Positions 16,459 to 25,651 of a DNA stretch of 64,000 nucleotides are shown here, in pieces. This stretch comes from Terasakiella sp. SH-1 (GTDB taxonomy: Bacteria; Pseudomonadota; Alphaproteobacteria; Rhodospirillales; Terasakiellaceae). The notes under the pieces were generated by a model. It had not been told where the DNA came from, did no database searches, and saw nothing but the letters and a program-made list of their open reading frames with translations. The position numbers and the translations under genes are program-made. The stretch lies in NCBI RefSeq assembly GCF_004564135.1, contig NZ_CP038255.1, positions 342,501 to 406,500 on the forward strand, read 5' to 3'. The first letter of the stretch is position 1; each line of letters begins with the position of its first letter.

Positions 16459-17847
16459 CATGCCAGAGGCCATGAGCCATTTGGCCCCGTCAGGCAGGGT
16501 CTGGAAGTTGCCACTGGGGCCTGCGATATCACCCAGTGCCGGTCCCACATTGGCAAGGGCGGTGGCTGCACTGGAAATTGCGGTGACATAATCCAGTCCC
16601 ATCATGCCCAATGCCATGGCAAGAAGGGCAAAACAGACCCCGAAAATAAAGAAGAACCCAAGGACAGAGAACATGACCTCATCAGGGATGGGGCGACGGT
16701 TATAATAGGGGATGAACACACCGTGGGGTTCTAACAGGCGTTTAATCTGTGTTTCTGCCGCCGCATAAAGAACTTGAAACCGAAAGATCTTGATGCCACA
16801 GGTTGTGGAGCCGGAACACCCCCCAATAAACATGATAAAGAAGAAAATCGGCCAGGCAAAATGTCCCCAAAGCTGATAATCCATCGTGGCATATCCGGTC
16901 CCGGTGATGATGGAGACTACGTTAAAAGCCCCATAACGCAGGGACTGGATGGGGTCATAGCCTTCCTGTACCCATAAGAAACCGGTGGCAAGGGCAATCA
17001 GCAAAAAGACAATCACCAAAAACCATTGAACCTGTGTGTCATTGAGCAGGGCCTGGAAATTCCCGCGCAGGGCACGCAAGTACAGCATGAAGGGCAGGGA
17101 ACCAACGATCATGCCCAGTGTAATAATCAGGTCAATCTGGCCGCTATCAAAATGCCCCACTGATCCATCTGATGTGGAAAAGCCCCCTGTGGCAATGGTG
17201 GTCATGGCGTGATTGATGGCTTCAAACGGGGTCATACCGGCAAACCACAGGGCTATGGCCCAAATAACAGTCAGCCCCACATAGATTGCTGAAATACTGG
17301 CTGAGATTTGTGCTGCCTTGGGCAGGGCCTTGTCTGAGGTTTCAAAGGCTTCCACCTTAAAGAGCTGCATCCCCCCCACATGAAGCATGGGCATGATGGC
17401 AACAGCCATAACAATAATCCCGATACCGCCCAGCCATTGGAGCAAGGCTCGCCATAGCAACAGGCCCGGTGGGGCGTAATCCAGCCCGGTAATGACGGTT
17501 GATCCGGTTGTCGTGATGCCTGACATCGCTTCAAAAAAGGCATCGGTATAGGACATGTTGAGTTCGGAAAATGCAAAGGGCAGGGCGGCAAAAACCGTCA
17601 TGACCAACCAGCTGAAGGTCGCCATGATAAAGCCCTGACGGATGGAAAAATACATTTTCTCTTTGGTGAAGCCGGCAAGAATAAGGGCACTGGCTACAAA
17701 GATTGTCACCGCAGAAGACATCATAAAGACCTGCCAGTCTGGATTGCCTTCTGCCAAGTCAACCAGCATGGGCAAAAGCATGCCCACCGCCAAGGTCATT
17801 AAAAGCAGGCCGATAATAAAATAAATGGGGCGTAGATCTATCTTCAT
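16393..17847 (-). CDS. trkH: Potassium uptake protein TrkH family
   Basis: A 484-residue inner-membrane K+ transporter subunit with four pore repeats. Selectivity-filter glycines show in GITTTGSTV, ATGGFSTSDG, GTGYATMDY and ALANVGPALGD regions. About ten hydrophobic helices are present, matching TrkH length. TrkH works with the cytoplasmic NAD-binding TrkA, which is not in this window. The coding end runs 66 bases into the 3' end of the hybrid kinase gene in antisense. A cupredoxin-like exported protein gene lies upstream in the same direction, 75 bases away. Confidence 0.92.
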   Translation of the reverse strand: MKIDLRPIYFIIGLLLMTLAVGMLLPMLVDLAEGNPDWQVFMMSSAVTIFVASALILAGFTKEKMYFSIRQGFIMATFSWLVMTVFAALPFAFSELNMSYTDAFFEAMSGITTTGSTVITGLDYAPPGLLLWRALLQWLGGIGIIVMAVAIMPMLHVGGMQLFKVEAFETSDKALPKAAQISASISAIYVGLTVIWAIALWFAGMTPFEAINHAMTTIATGGFSTSDGSVGHFDSGQIDLIITLGMIVGSLPFMLYLRALRGNFQALLNDTQVQWFLVIVFLLIALATGFLWVQEGYDPIQSLRYGAFNVVSIITGTGYATMDYQLWGHFAWPIFFFIMFIGGCSGSTTCGIKIFRFQVLYAAAETQIKRLLEPHGVFIPYYNRRPIPDEVMFSVLGFFFIFGVCFALLAMALGMMGLDYVTAISSAATALANVGPALGDIAGPSGNFQTLPDGAKWLMASGMLLGRLELFTVLVLFMPTFWRG

Positions 17848-17922
17848 TTCAGCACTTGGCCATTGGCAGGTTTCCGTTTGCCCGATTCTTGGCTGAATTC
17901 ATGTCGAAAGTCTAGAAAAAAC

Positions 17923-18381
17923 CTATTTTACAATTAGTTTATAGTCCAAGGTGGGATTAAGGGGACAGGAATAGAGATATTCACCGGGCTTAAGGTCAAC
18001 CGTAAAGGTCTTGGAGACCCCTTGCGTCAGGCCACCGCCGGAAACACTGGTTTTTGATAGCTTGTGCAGCGGATTTTTCCAGTTATAGTCTTTGTCACGC
18101 AACCAGAAACCGACTGTATAAGGGATGTTCTTGTTGGTCACACGAAAGGTATGTGTTCCCGCTTTTAAGGTCAGGGGGCGGGCATCTGCCAAACGTTTAT
18201 CTTTGGTTTGGGCATTGATCTTGTCGCAGTCTGCTGATGAGTTGGACTGAAAACCGTGATCCATCCCATTTTCACCTTCTATAAACTGGCAAGGTGTTTG
18301 GGTCAGTTCAATAACCTCTGCTCCCTTTGCTTGAGAGAGAGGAAGGGAGAGAAAGGCAGCGAAGGTCAGAAGCCGTAACAT
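17923..18381 (-). CDS. Exported cupredoxin-like protein of unknown function
   Basis: About 152 residues beginning MLRLLTFAAFLSLPLSQAKGAEV, a clear signal peptide cut after AKG-A or nearby. The mature protein has beta-strand segments (THTFRVTNKNIPYTVGFWLRD; VDLKPGEYLYSCPLNP) that resemble the end of a cupredoxin fold, where a Cys sits before the last strand. A His/Met copper set is not clear, so metal binding is uncertain. The ATG at 18381 has an AAGG site; an upstream in-frame ATG at 18447 would bury the signal peptide. It precedes trkH but a shared role is not evident. Confidence 0.65.
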   Translation of the reverse strand: MLRLLTFAAFLSLPLSQAKGAEVIELTQTPCQFIEGENGMDHGFQSNSSADCDKINAQTKDKRLADARPLTLKAGTHTFRVTNKNIPYTVGFWLRDKDYNWKNPLHKLSKTSVSGGGLTQGVSKTFTVDLKPGEYLYSCPLNPTLDYKLIVK

Positions 18382-18538
18382 TGTAAGCACCTTTTTAAAA
18401 TTGCGTTTGAAGAAGTGTGCGCCAACGGCAGCCGTAGGACAAAACACATTTATGTGAAGAGATTTTGAACACAGGTGTTTTGTTGATTTTGTGACGCGAT
18501 ATTTTTATATTCAGGAAAACTAATTTTTCGACAGGGCC

Positions 18539-19540
18539 ATGAACAGTTTATATAGATTTTATAGCGAGCACTTTTCAGGACTGACGGCTGCGGTCATGAT
18601 TGCCATTGCGGCTGTCTTTTTGTCTGAACATTACGGTGGGCCGACCATGCTGTTTGCCCTGTTGTTGGGCATTTCCATGAATTTTTTGGCTGATCATGAA
18701 AAATGCCGTAGTGGTGTGGATTTGGCGGCAAAGAAAGTTTTGCGCGTTGGTGTGGCCTTGCTTGGGTTGCGTATTTCGTTTGAAGCTGTTGGGCAGTTGG
18801 GGCTTGGCCCTGTTATCTTGGTTGTTGTGGGGGTGTTTTCAACCATGGTGTTGGGATTCATTTTAACCCGAACCATGAAAACCAACTGTGCCTTTGGCTG
18901 TTTGACGGGCGGGGCAGTGGCGATTTGCGGGGCTTCTGCGGCTATGGCTTTATCTTCTGTCTTGCCTTCCGATGGGGATCGGGAACGTGATACGATCTTT
19001 ACTGTAGTGACGGTGACAGCCTTTAGTACGATTGCGATGGTGTTGTACCCTGTAATTGCCAGCTTTTTGGGGTTGAATGATCAGCAAACAGGGATTTTCC
19101 TGGGGGCAACTATTCATGATGTGGCCCAGGTTGTGGGGGCTGGTTATAGCGTATCAGATCAAACGGGTGATACGGCCACCATTGTCAAGCTGTTGCGCGT
19201 AGCCATGTTGTTGCCCGTTGTACTGGGGGTGATGATGATTGTTCGCTATGGCCTGAAAACACAGGCAGCCCCGGATGCGAAATTACCATTTCCCTGGTTT
19301 GTGCTGGGCTTTGTCGCCCTTGTTGGCTTGAATAGCACAGTGGAAATTCCAGCTCAGGTATCCGGCTTTTTTATCGACCTGTCACGCTGGTGCATTATCA
19401 CGGCTGTTGCTGCTTTGGGCATGAAAACATCTTTTGGGGCGCTGGTTAAAGTCGGCTGGATGCCTGTGGCTGTCGTGGCGATTGAAACGGTTTATCTGGC
19501 TGTTTTATGTTTGGCCGCGATTTTCCTGTTTGGGCTCTAG
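18539..19540 (+). CDS. YeiH-type putative sulfate exporter family membrane protein
   Basis: A 333-residue inner-membrane protein with about ten helices and the family blocks LLLGISMNFL, GVALLGLRISFEAV, GGAVAICGASAAMALSSVLP and GATIHDVAQVVGAGY. Members are annotated as sulfate exporters on limited evidence, and YeiH itself is poorly characterised; transport of a sulfonate or other anion is possible. It begins after an AT-rich divergent region shared with the cupredoxin-like gene. Its stop interlocks with that of the SH3 gene in the bases CTAG (19537-19540). Confidence 0.85.
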   Translation: MNSLYRFYSEHFSGLTAAVMIAIAAVFLSEHYGGPTMLFALLLGISMNFLADHEKCRSGVDLAAKKVLRVGVALLGLRISFEAVGQLGLGPVILVVVGVFSTMVLGFILTRTMKTNCAFGCLTGGAVAICGASAAMALSSVLPSDGDRERDTIFTVVTVTAFSTIAMVLYPVIASFLGLNDQQTGIFLGATIHDVAQVVGAGYSVSDQTGDTATIVKLLRVAMLLPVVLGVMMIVRYGLKTQAAPDAKLPFPWFVLGFVALVGLNSTVEIPAQVSGFFIDLSRWCIITAVAALGMKTSFGALVKVGWMPVAVVAIETVYLAVLCLAAIFLFGL

Positions 19541-20046
19541 TCGAGGCTTTCACCGGAATAGACACCCCAGAATTCAGCCTTGCGTAACCACCCTTGATAG
19601 CCTTCGGCATCGACTTTGCACCATGTCATGCCTTGTGGGCATTCCAACAGGCGGGCAATGACCCCTTCTTCAAGGCGGGCATTAGGGTCTGAACTTGTTT
19701 TTGGGGAACTGCGCAGGGTACGCAGATCGCCCATCACGATGATGCTGCGTTTGCCAGACAGCATGCCTTGATGGACCCAGCCCTGTGTGCCTTGCCAATC
19801 GCGGATTTTGCGCCAGGTGTCATATTCAGCGACCACTTCAACGGGAAGATGGCGTTTTTTATAGACCCATTCCACCGGATAGCGCACGCCGGGACCGGCC
19901 CGCAAATTAACTTCACCGGAACGCAGGGTTACAAAACGGGGCAAGGGCAGGCCAGAGCCACTGCGCGCTTGGGCAACGGCAGAAGAAACCCCAAGAAACA
20001 GAAGGGAAATCAACAAAACTGTAGAGATTAGTCGCTTACTCGTCAT
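19537..20046 (-). CDS. Exported bacterial SH3-domain protein
   Basis: A 169-residue protein with an N-terminal signal peptide (MTSKRLISTVLLISLLFLGVSSAVAQA). Two SH3-type modules follow: VNLRAGPGVRYPVEWVYKKRHLPVEVV...GWVHQGML and a second, LRSSPKTSSDPNARLEEGVIARLLEC...GWLRKAEF. Bacterial SH3 domains usually bind peptidoglycan or cell-wall ligands in the periplasm. Its own enzyme domain is lacking. The gene ends within four bases of the YeiH-like gene and points away from the dehydrogenase gene at 20201. Confidence 0.85.
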   Translation of the reverse strand: MTSKRLISTVLLISLLFLGVSSAVAQARSGSGLPLPRFVTLRSGEVNLRAGPGVRYPVEWVYKKRHLPVEVVAEYDTWRKIRDWQGTQGWVHQGMLSGKRSIIVMGDLRTLRSSPKTSSDPNARLEEGVIARLLECPQGMTWCKVDAEGYQGWLRKAEFWGVYSGESLD

Positions 20047-20200
20047 GGCAATATCGTCGCTTCATAAAAAAAAGTGAAAAAACGCATAAGACACTGTACC
20101 AATGAAATAGTTGACGTATTATAAACGTGCTTGAAAAAAATTCCCGCCGCCCCTACAAAACAGGGGTAAACACAAAAAAATCCCACGGGGAAGGAATACC

Positions 20201-21187
20201 ATGGTCCAGAAAAAGCCTGTTGTTGTTGTAACTCGTAAACTGCCAGATGCGGTGGAAACCCGCATGATGGAACTGTTTGACGCCCGTCTGAACACAGACG
20301 ATACACCAATGAGCAAAGCAGAATTGGTTGAAGCGGTCAAAGAAGCTGATATTCTCGTACCCACACTGACAGATCGAATCGATGCTGGCATTTTGGCACA
20401 AGCAGGTCCGAATCTGCGTCTGATCGCTAACTTCGGTACGGGTGTTGACCATATTGATTTGAAATCAGCTCGTCAGCGCGGCATCACTGTGACAAATACA
20501 CCGGGTGTATTGACCGAAGATACAGCCGATATGACCATGGCCCTGATCATGGCGGTACCACGTCGCATCGTTGAAGGTGTGCAGCTGATCGAAGGTGATG
20601 AGTGGGAAGGCTGGGCACCAACGTCCATGTTGGGCCACCGTATTAATGGCAAGCGCCTAGGTATCGTCGGCATGGGTCGCATCGGTCAGGCTGTTGCGCG
20701 CCGTGCTCAGGCATTTGGCATGTCCATTCATTATCATAACCAGCACCGTGTCCACCCGGATATCGAAGGTGAATTACAGGCAACCTATTGGGAAAGCCTT
20801 GATCAGATGCTGGCCCGTATGGACGTGATTTCCATCAACTGTCCGCATACGCCAGCAACCTATCACTTGCTGTCTGCGCGTCGTTTGAAACTGATGCAAT
20901 CACATGCCTACATCATCAATACCGCTCGTGGTGAAATTGTTGATGAACCTGCCTTGATCCGTATGTTGGAAAAAGGTGAACTGGCAGGGGCTGGTCTGGA
21001 CGTGTTTGAAAATGAACCCGCGATTAATCCGAAACTGCGCAAGATGAAGAATGTTGTGCTGCTGCCGCATATGGGGTCTGCCACCATTGAAGGGCGTTTG
21101 GATATGGGCGAGAAAGTCATCATTAACATGAAGACATTCATCGACGGCCATACACCGCCGGATCGCGTGATTGATGCCTTCTATTGA
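20201..21187 (+). CDS. 2-hydroxyacid dehydrogenase, glyoxylate/hydroxypyruvate reductase-like
   Basis: A 328-residue NAD(P)-dependent D-isomer 2-hydroxyacid dehydrogenase. The Rossmann fingerprint GIVGMGRIGQAVARRA starts near residue 154. The catalytic Arg is in NTARGEIVDEPAL, the Glu in FENEP and the His in LLPHMGSATIEGR. It closely fits glycerate dehydrogenase/glyoxylate reductase (GyaR) proteins, reducing glyoxylate or hydroxypyruvate. GGGGAAGGAATACC gives a good ribosome site. A strong terminator follows, so it is a single-gene unit. Confidence 0.88.
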   Translation: MVQKKPVVVVTRKLPDAVETRMMELFDARLNTDDTPMSKAELVEAVKEADILVPTLTDRIDAGILAQAGPNLRLIANFGTGVDHIDLKSARQRGITVTNTPGVLTEDTADMTMALIMAVPRRIVEGVQLIEGDEWEGWAPTSMLGHRINGKRLGIVGMGRIGQAVARRAQAFGMSIHYHNQHRVHPDIEGELQATYWESLDQMLARMDVISINCPHTPATYHLLSARRLKLMQSHAYIINTARGEIVDEPALIRMLEKGELAGAGLDVFENEPAINPKLRKMKNVVLLPHMGSATIEGRLDMGEKVIINMKTFIDGHTPPDRVIDAFY

Positions 21188-21204
21188 TCAATGATCATCT
21201 GAAT

Positions 21205-21241
21205 TAAAAAAGCCCTCATCCTATGGATGGGGGCTTTTTTT
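21205..21241 (+). terminator. Rho-independent terminator
   Basis: AGCCCTCATCC and GGATGGGGGCT pair with one mismatch around TAT, flanked by A6 and T7, so it can stop transcription from either side. It lies 23 bases after the dehydrogenase stop. Confidence 0.88.
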
Positions 21242-21289
21242 GATAAAACAGGCCACACCCTTTCATAGCAAGATGAAAAGGAGACAGTG

Positions 21290-21646
21290 ATGAGTGTGGT
21301 TTGTGTCGGAAAATATCATTCAGTGGAAGAGGCACTGGTGGCAAAATCAAAATTGGAGTTTTACGGAATTCCGGTTTGGTTTGTTGAGGAATATGCTGCC
21401 CGATGCAAATGGATCTATTTGCAAGGCGCATCACATTGTCATATCGAAGTCCCGAAAAGTTGCATGGATGATGCGATTTTTCTTTTGGAGCAAACGGACA
21501 ATGTTGAAGATGAAGACTATGATGAAGTTCAGCTTTCTTCGCGTTTCTGGCCTATAGCTTTATTGGTTTGCCTTTCCGTTCACTCTATCGGCCTGATTTT
21601 TCTATTGGATCATTTATATCACTGGTGGAGGAAGTCGCGCTGTTAA
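21290..21646 (+). CDS. Small membrane-anchored protein with DUF2007-like domain
   Basis: About 118 residues. The N-terminal 65 or so (VCVGKYHSVEEALVAKSKLEFYGIPVWFVEE...IEVPKSCMDDAIFLLEQ) resemble the short ferredoxin-like DUF2007 fold, often called a putative signal-transducing protein. An acidic linker (NVEDEDYDE) leads to one C-terminal membrane helix (about 88-108) and a short basic tail, so the domain faces the cytoplasm. AAGGAG six bases before the ATG decides the start over a GTG at 21287. Its stop interlocks with the ChaC paralog in TTAA. Confidence 0.7.
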   Translation: MSVVCVGKYHSVEEALVAKSKLEFYGIPVWFVEEYAARCKWIYLQGASHCHIEVPKSCMDDAIFLLEQTDNVEDEDYDEVQLSSRFWPIALLVCLSVHSIGLIFLLDHLYHWWRKSRC

Positions 21647-22203
21647 ATCCCTGCGCCAGCTTCAATGATACCTGTGAGATATTCGACCTTTTTCAATAAT
21701 TCATGCAAATGTGGGTCGGCATAGCCGTGAGCTTCCAGTTCGCGCACGCTATTGATCAGGTAATCCCGGTTGAGCCCGGTATTGCCTTCGGCCTCCATAA
21801 TCAGGGTGGCTGCTTTTTCCAGACCTAAATCGCCTGCATAAAGGGCATGATTGGGGTCTGCAACAAAGGTATAGGCATTGATTTCTGTATTGCAGTCCAG
21901 TGAAAGCGGCAGGGTTTCAGCCACATAGGCATAACCGCACAGCTCGCGTTCTGTCAGATAGGCAATGACCGCATCTTTTTGATCATCTGCAATGCGAAAG
22001 GCCACACCGCGACATTCTGCACCGGGGTGAGGGTCAAGCCCTAGAACAAGGCCGGGGCGTTGGGGGGTACCACGATAGTAATGGGAATAAATACAGAAAG
22101 AACGGGAAAAGCCGCGCAGGGTTGCGGGCTGGGCTTCTTCGTAAGAAAAGCCGGGGCGCCACATTAAAGAACCATATCCAAAAACCCAAAAGGCGTTCTG
22201 CAT
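21643..22203 (-). CDS. Gamma-glutamylcyclotransferase, ChaC-like (copy 2)
   Basis: A 186-residue paralog of the protein at 9646-10191. It opens with FWVFGYGSLMWRPGF, has the YRGTPQRPGLVLGLDP block and the acidic catalytic region in YLTERELCGYAY. These enzymes split glutathione into 5-oxoproline and Cys-Gly. The two copies are on opposite strands 11 kb apart and differ widely, so the duplication is old. The ATG starts directly at the conserved fold. The gene is transcribed away from the acetoacetyl-CoA synthetase gene. Confidence 0.88.
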   Translation of the reverse strand: MQNAFWVFGYGSLMWRPGFSYEEAQPATLRGFSRSFCIYSHYYRGTPQRPGLVLGLDPHPGAECRGVAFRIADDQKDAVIAYLTERELCGYAYVAETLPLSLDCNTEINAYTFVADPNHALYAGDLGLEKAATLIMEAEGNTGLNRDYLINSVRELEAHGYADPHLHELLKKVEYLTGIIEAGAGI

Positions 22204-22379
22204 TATCTATTCCCTTCATTTCCTAATGGTCATAAGCCTGAAATTTATAAAAGGCAAGGTGGGAAAAAATGGTTTCAAATGAAATTAAATATGATATTTT
22301 ACAGTTCTTAAAATTTGGCGGGTCTTTTTTCTGATATGGTCCGCCCCCATATGAAGCTAAAACAGAGAGACTTTGCGTG

Positions 22380-24335
22380 ATGAGTGATTGCCTGTGGACC
22401 CCTTCGGCTGAACGTATTGAAAAATCCAATATGAAAGCTTTTATGGCGCATGTGAATGAGCGTTGGTCACTGGATATTCAGGATTATGAACATCTTCACG
22501 ATTTTTCAGTCAATGAACGCGAAAAGTTCTGGGTCAGTTTAAAAGATTTTACAGGCTTGAAAGCGCAGGACTGGGGCTCTCGTGTGTTGGTAAATGGCGA
22601 TAAAATGCCGGGTGCGGAGTTCTTTCCCGATGCAAAAATTAATTTTGCTGAAAACCTGCTGAAGAAAAATGATGAAACAGAAGCTTTGGTTTTTTGGGGG
22701 GAAGATCAGGTCAAGCGTACCTTGTCGTGGAAAAGTTTACATGATGAAGTTTCTGTTTTTGCCCAAGCCCTGCGTCAATCCGGGGTGAAAAAGGGCGATC
22801 GGGTTTGTGCCTTTATGCCCAATATGCCGGAAACCATTATTGCCATGTTGGCAGCAAGTTCGCTTGGGGCAACCTGGTCATCAACGTCACCGGATTTTGG
22901 TGTGAACGGTGTGCTGGATCGGTTTGGTCAGATCGAGCCGACGGTCCTGATTGGCGTAGAAGGCTATTATTACAACGGGAAAGCCCATGATTGCCTTAAA
23001 AAACTGGAGGCCATTACAGAAGCGCTGCCGACGCTGAAACATTGCGTGATTGTCCCCTATACACGTGATAATCCGGATATTTCGAAAGTTAAACAGGCTG
23101 TTTTACTGGATGATTTTGTTGCTGATTTTGAGCCTCAAGATATTGAGTTTGAATATGTCAGCTTTAATCACCCTCTCTATATCATGTTTTCTTCTGGCAC
23201 CACGGGAAAGCCTAAATGTATTGTCCATGGTACAGGTGGGACTTTGTTGAAACAGGTGAGTGAACATGTCCTTCATTGTGACAATGGGCCGGGGTCACGG
23301 GCGTTTTATTTCACCACCTGTGGCTGGATGATGTGGAATTGGCTGGTGGCTGGGTTGGCTGCAGGTTCGACCCTGTTGCTTTATGATGGTTCCCCCTTTT
23401 ATCCCAGTGGCAATATCCTGTTTGATTTTGCGGATGCTGAAAAGATGACTATGTTTGGCACCAGTGCAAAATATATTGATGCGCTTAACAAGGCGGAGAT
23501 CAAACCGAAGCAGACCCATGATTTATCGTCTTTGTTATCCATGACCTCAACAGGGTCGCCCTTGGTTGCAGAAAGCTTTGATTATGTGTATCGCGACATT
23601 AAGGATGATCTGCATCTGGCCTCTATTTCTGGTGGAACGGATATTTTAGGCTGTTTTGTGTTGGGCAACCCGATTGCTCCTGTCTATCGCGGGGAAATTC
23701 AATGCCGGGCACTGGGCATGGCGGTTGAAACGTTTGACGAGGCAGCGCAACCCATTCGGGGCGAGAAAGGGGAGCTGGTCTGTGTGAAAGGGTTCCCATC
23801 CATGCCGGTGATGTTTTGGAATGATCCGGGCCATGCACGCTATAAAGCAGCCTATTTTGAAAAATACGATAACATCTGGTGTCATGGGGATTTTGTTTCT
23901 ATTGACCCTGATACAGGGGGCATGGTGATTTACGGGCGATCTGATGCCACGCTTAACCCCGGTGGGGTGCGCATTGGAACAGCAGAAATCTATCGCCAGG
24001 TTGAAGCCCTGCCTGAAATTCAGGAAAGCATTGTGATCGGTCAGGATTGGGAAGATGACGTGCGGGTGGTTCTTTTCGTTGTGATGAAAGGAAGTGCGAC
24101 TTTAAGTGAGGCGTTAATTCAAACCATCAAGAAAAAAATTCGCACTGGCTGTACTCCACGCCACGTTCCGGCCAAGGTCATTGCGGTTGCTGATATTCCG
24201 CGTACAAAATCCGGCAAAATTACCGAGTTAGCGGTTCGGGATGTGGTGCATGGTCGTGAGGTGAAAAATAAAACGGCTTTAGCGAATCCTGAGGCATTGG
24301 AATTTTATAAAGATTTACCTCAACTTTCTGGATAG
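22380..24335 (+). CDS. Acetoacetate--CoA ligase
   Basis: A 651-residue ANL-superfamily enzyme making acetoacetyl-CoA from acetoacetate, ATP and CoA. The AMP-binding loop MFSSGTTGKPKCIVHG is near residue 265, and the hinge region GRSDATLNPGGVRIGTAEIY near 520. RTKSGKITELAVRDVV near 608 carries the catalytic lysine that is a target for acetylation in this family. The N-terminal extension with SDCLWTPSAERIEKSNM and the ITG-free acetoacetyl-type pattern separate it from acetyl-CoA synthetase. Start is the ATG just after a GTG at 22377. It probably feeds ketone bodies or polyhydroxybutyrate breakdown products into CoA metabolism. Confidence 0.92.
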   Translation: MSDCLWTPSAERIEKSNMKAFMAHVNERWSLDIQDYEHLHDFSVNEREKFWVSLKDFTGLKAQDWGSRVLVNGDKMPGAEFFPDAKINFAENLLKKNDETEALVFWGEDQVKRTLSWKSLHDEVSVFAQALRQSGVKKGDRVCAFMPNMPETIIAMLAASSLGATWSSTSPDFGVNGVLDRFGQIEPTVLIGVEGYYYNGKAHDCLKKLEAITEALPTLKHCVIVPYTRDNPDISKVKQAVLLDDFVADFEPQDIEFEYVSFNHPLYIMFSSGTTGKPKCIVHGTGGTLLKQVSEHVLHCDNGPGSRAFYFTTCGWMMWNWLVAGLAAGSTLLLYDGSPFYPSGNILFDFADAEKMTMFGTSAKYIDALNKAEIKPKQTHDLSSLLSMTSTGSPLVAESFDYVYRDIKDDLHLASISGGTDILGCFVLGNPIAPVYRGEIQCRALGMAVETFDEAAQPIRGEKGELVCVKGFPSMPVMFWNDPGHARYKAAYFEKYDNIWCHGDFVSIDPDTGGMVIYGRSDATLNPGGVRIGTAEIYRQVEALPEIQESIVIGQDWEDDVRVVLFVVMKGSATLSEALIQTIKKKIRTGCTPRHVPAKVIAVADIPRTKSGKITELAVRDVVHGREVKNKTALANPEALEFYKDLPQLSG

Positions 24336-24508
24336 GAAAAAAATGGCACGTTTGGGCTGTCTATAGTCACCTGTTTACATCGGGTTGAGAAAAGAGGCAA
24401 AAAAACGCTTTTATTTCATTTTTCTCATTCAAATGGGTAGGTGAAAAGGATATATACTGACACTAAGTAATACTAACAGGTGTCTCAAAATCCGGGCGGA
24501 TAGTTCAA

Positions 24509-25651
24509 ATGGATACGTCTACTGGCGACGAATCTGGCGTCACGCAAACACAGAAAACGGATATTTTCGTTGTTTCCAGCCATGAGAAACATCTCCATGA
24601 GATGTGTCAGGCGCTCATGTCCTTTTATGTGGTCCATGCTTTTAATGACGTGAGCCATTTGAGTGAAGCTTTGGTCGCTTTTGCTCCCACCGCGATTATT
24701 GTTGATGAGAAAATTGATCCTGTTGGGGGCTTGAAACTCATTGAAGGTTTGCGCAAAACCGACAAGCTGAACCTGATCCCGATTGTGTTTACGGCCCGAA
24801 AAGGGGCGCTGGAACAAATCCAGATGGCAAAAACCATGCCTTTGGTGCGTACACTGGTTAAACCCTATCGGTTCAGCTCTTTAATCGGGGCGATTTCAGA
24901 TCAGGTCAATGCTCAGGTCGAAGCCCAGTGGGAAACCATGGAGCCCGTTCAAAAGGCGGCTTTGGAAAATACGCTGGAGTCCTTTAATTCGGTTGCTGAT
25001 CTGATCGCAGAAGGCAAACCACTTCCTTATAATGATATTCAGGAAAGCTGTGACCCGCTGGTGGAGGCCGTTCAGGGCGGATGTTACAAGGAACTTCTTA
25101 AAGGGGTACGGGGGCATGACAATTATTCCTATGTTCATTCCCTGCGTGTTGCGACCTTTTTGACTTTGTTTGGCGATCATCTCGGGATTAAGGATGATGA
25201 TGTCAAAATTCTTGCCAGTGGCGGTGTTTTGCATGATGTGGGCAAAATGATGATCCCACATCAGATTTTGAATAAACCGGGCAGGTTAACTGATCATGAA
25301 TTGGTGATCATGCGCTCCCATGTCACCGAAACCATCGACTTTTTGGAAAGTACGTCTGGTCTGCCTCGTGGTGTGACAGTGATTGCGGGGCAACATCATG
25401 AAAAACTGGACGGAACAGGCTACCCTTATGGCTTGAAGGGGAAAGAGTTGAACGAACTGGCGCGTATGGCGGCCATCATTGATGTGTTCAGCGCCCTGAC
25501 GGACCGACGGTGTTATAAGGAAGGCATGTCACCCGTTAAGGCAATCAAGGTTATGGAAAATATGGCCGGGGGGCATCTGGATGCCCATTTCCTGACTTCT
25601 TTTAAAGAACTATTGCTGGATGCGACCAGTGATGATGTGGTTTTGTTTTAG
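24509..25651 (+). CDS. Receiver-like and HD-GYP domain protein
   Basis: A 380-residue cytoplasmic protein. Residues about 17-135 form a receiver-like domain. It keeps a possible phospho-acceptor in IIVDEKID and the conserved lysine in LVKPY, but SS replaces the usual acidic pair after FVV, so phosphorylation is doubtful. The HD-GYP domain (about 205-370) has LHDVGK, QHHEKLDGTGYP and the ALTDRR region, the metal-binding set of cyclic-di-GMP phosphodiesterases. It likely lowers c-di-GMP. A GACAC...GTGTC inverted repeat lies in the leader (24457-24484). Its stop interlocks with the next gene. Confidence 0.85.
   Translation: MDTSTGDESGVTQTQKTDIFVVSSHEKHLHEMCQALMSFYVVHAFNDVSHLSEALVAFAPTAIIVDEKIDPVGGLKLIEGLRKTDKLNLIPIVFTARKGALEQIQMAKTMPLVRTLVKPYRFSSLIGAISDQVNAQVEAQWETMEPVQKAALENTLESFNSVADLIAEGKPLPYNDIQESCDPLVEAVQGGCYKELLKGVRGHDNYSYVHSLRVATFLTLFGDHLGIKDDDVKILASGGVLHDVGKMMIPHQILNKPGRLTDHELVIMRSHVTETIDFLESTSGLPRGVTVIAGQHHEKLDGTGYPYGLKGKELNELARMAAIIDVFSALTDRRCYKEGMSPVKAIKVMENMAGGHLDAHFLTSFKELLLDATSDDVVLF

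Noticed and set aside
9646..22203. Two ChaC-like genes as a recent tandem duplication
   Set aside because: They are on opposite strands, 11 kb apart and differ strongly outside the YGSLMW core, so they are old paralogs.
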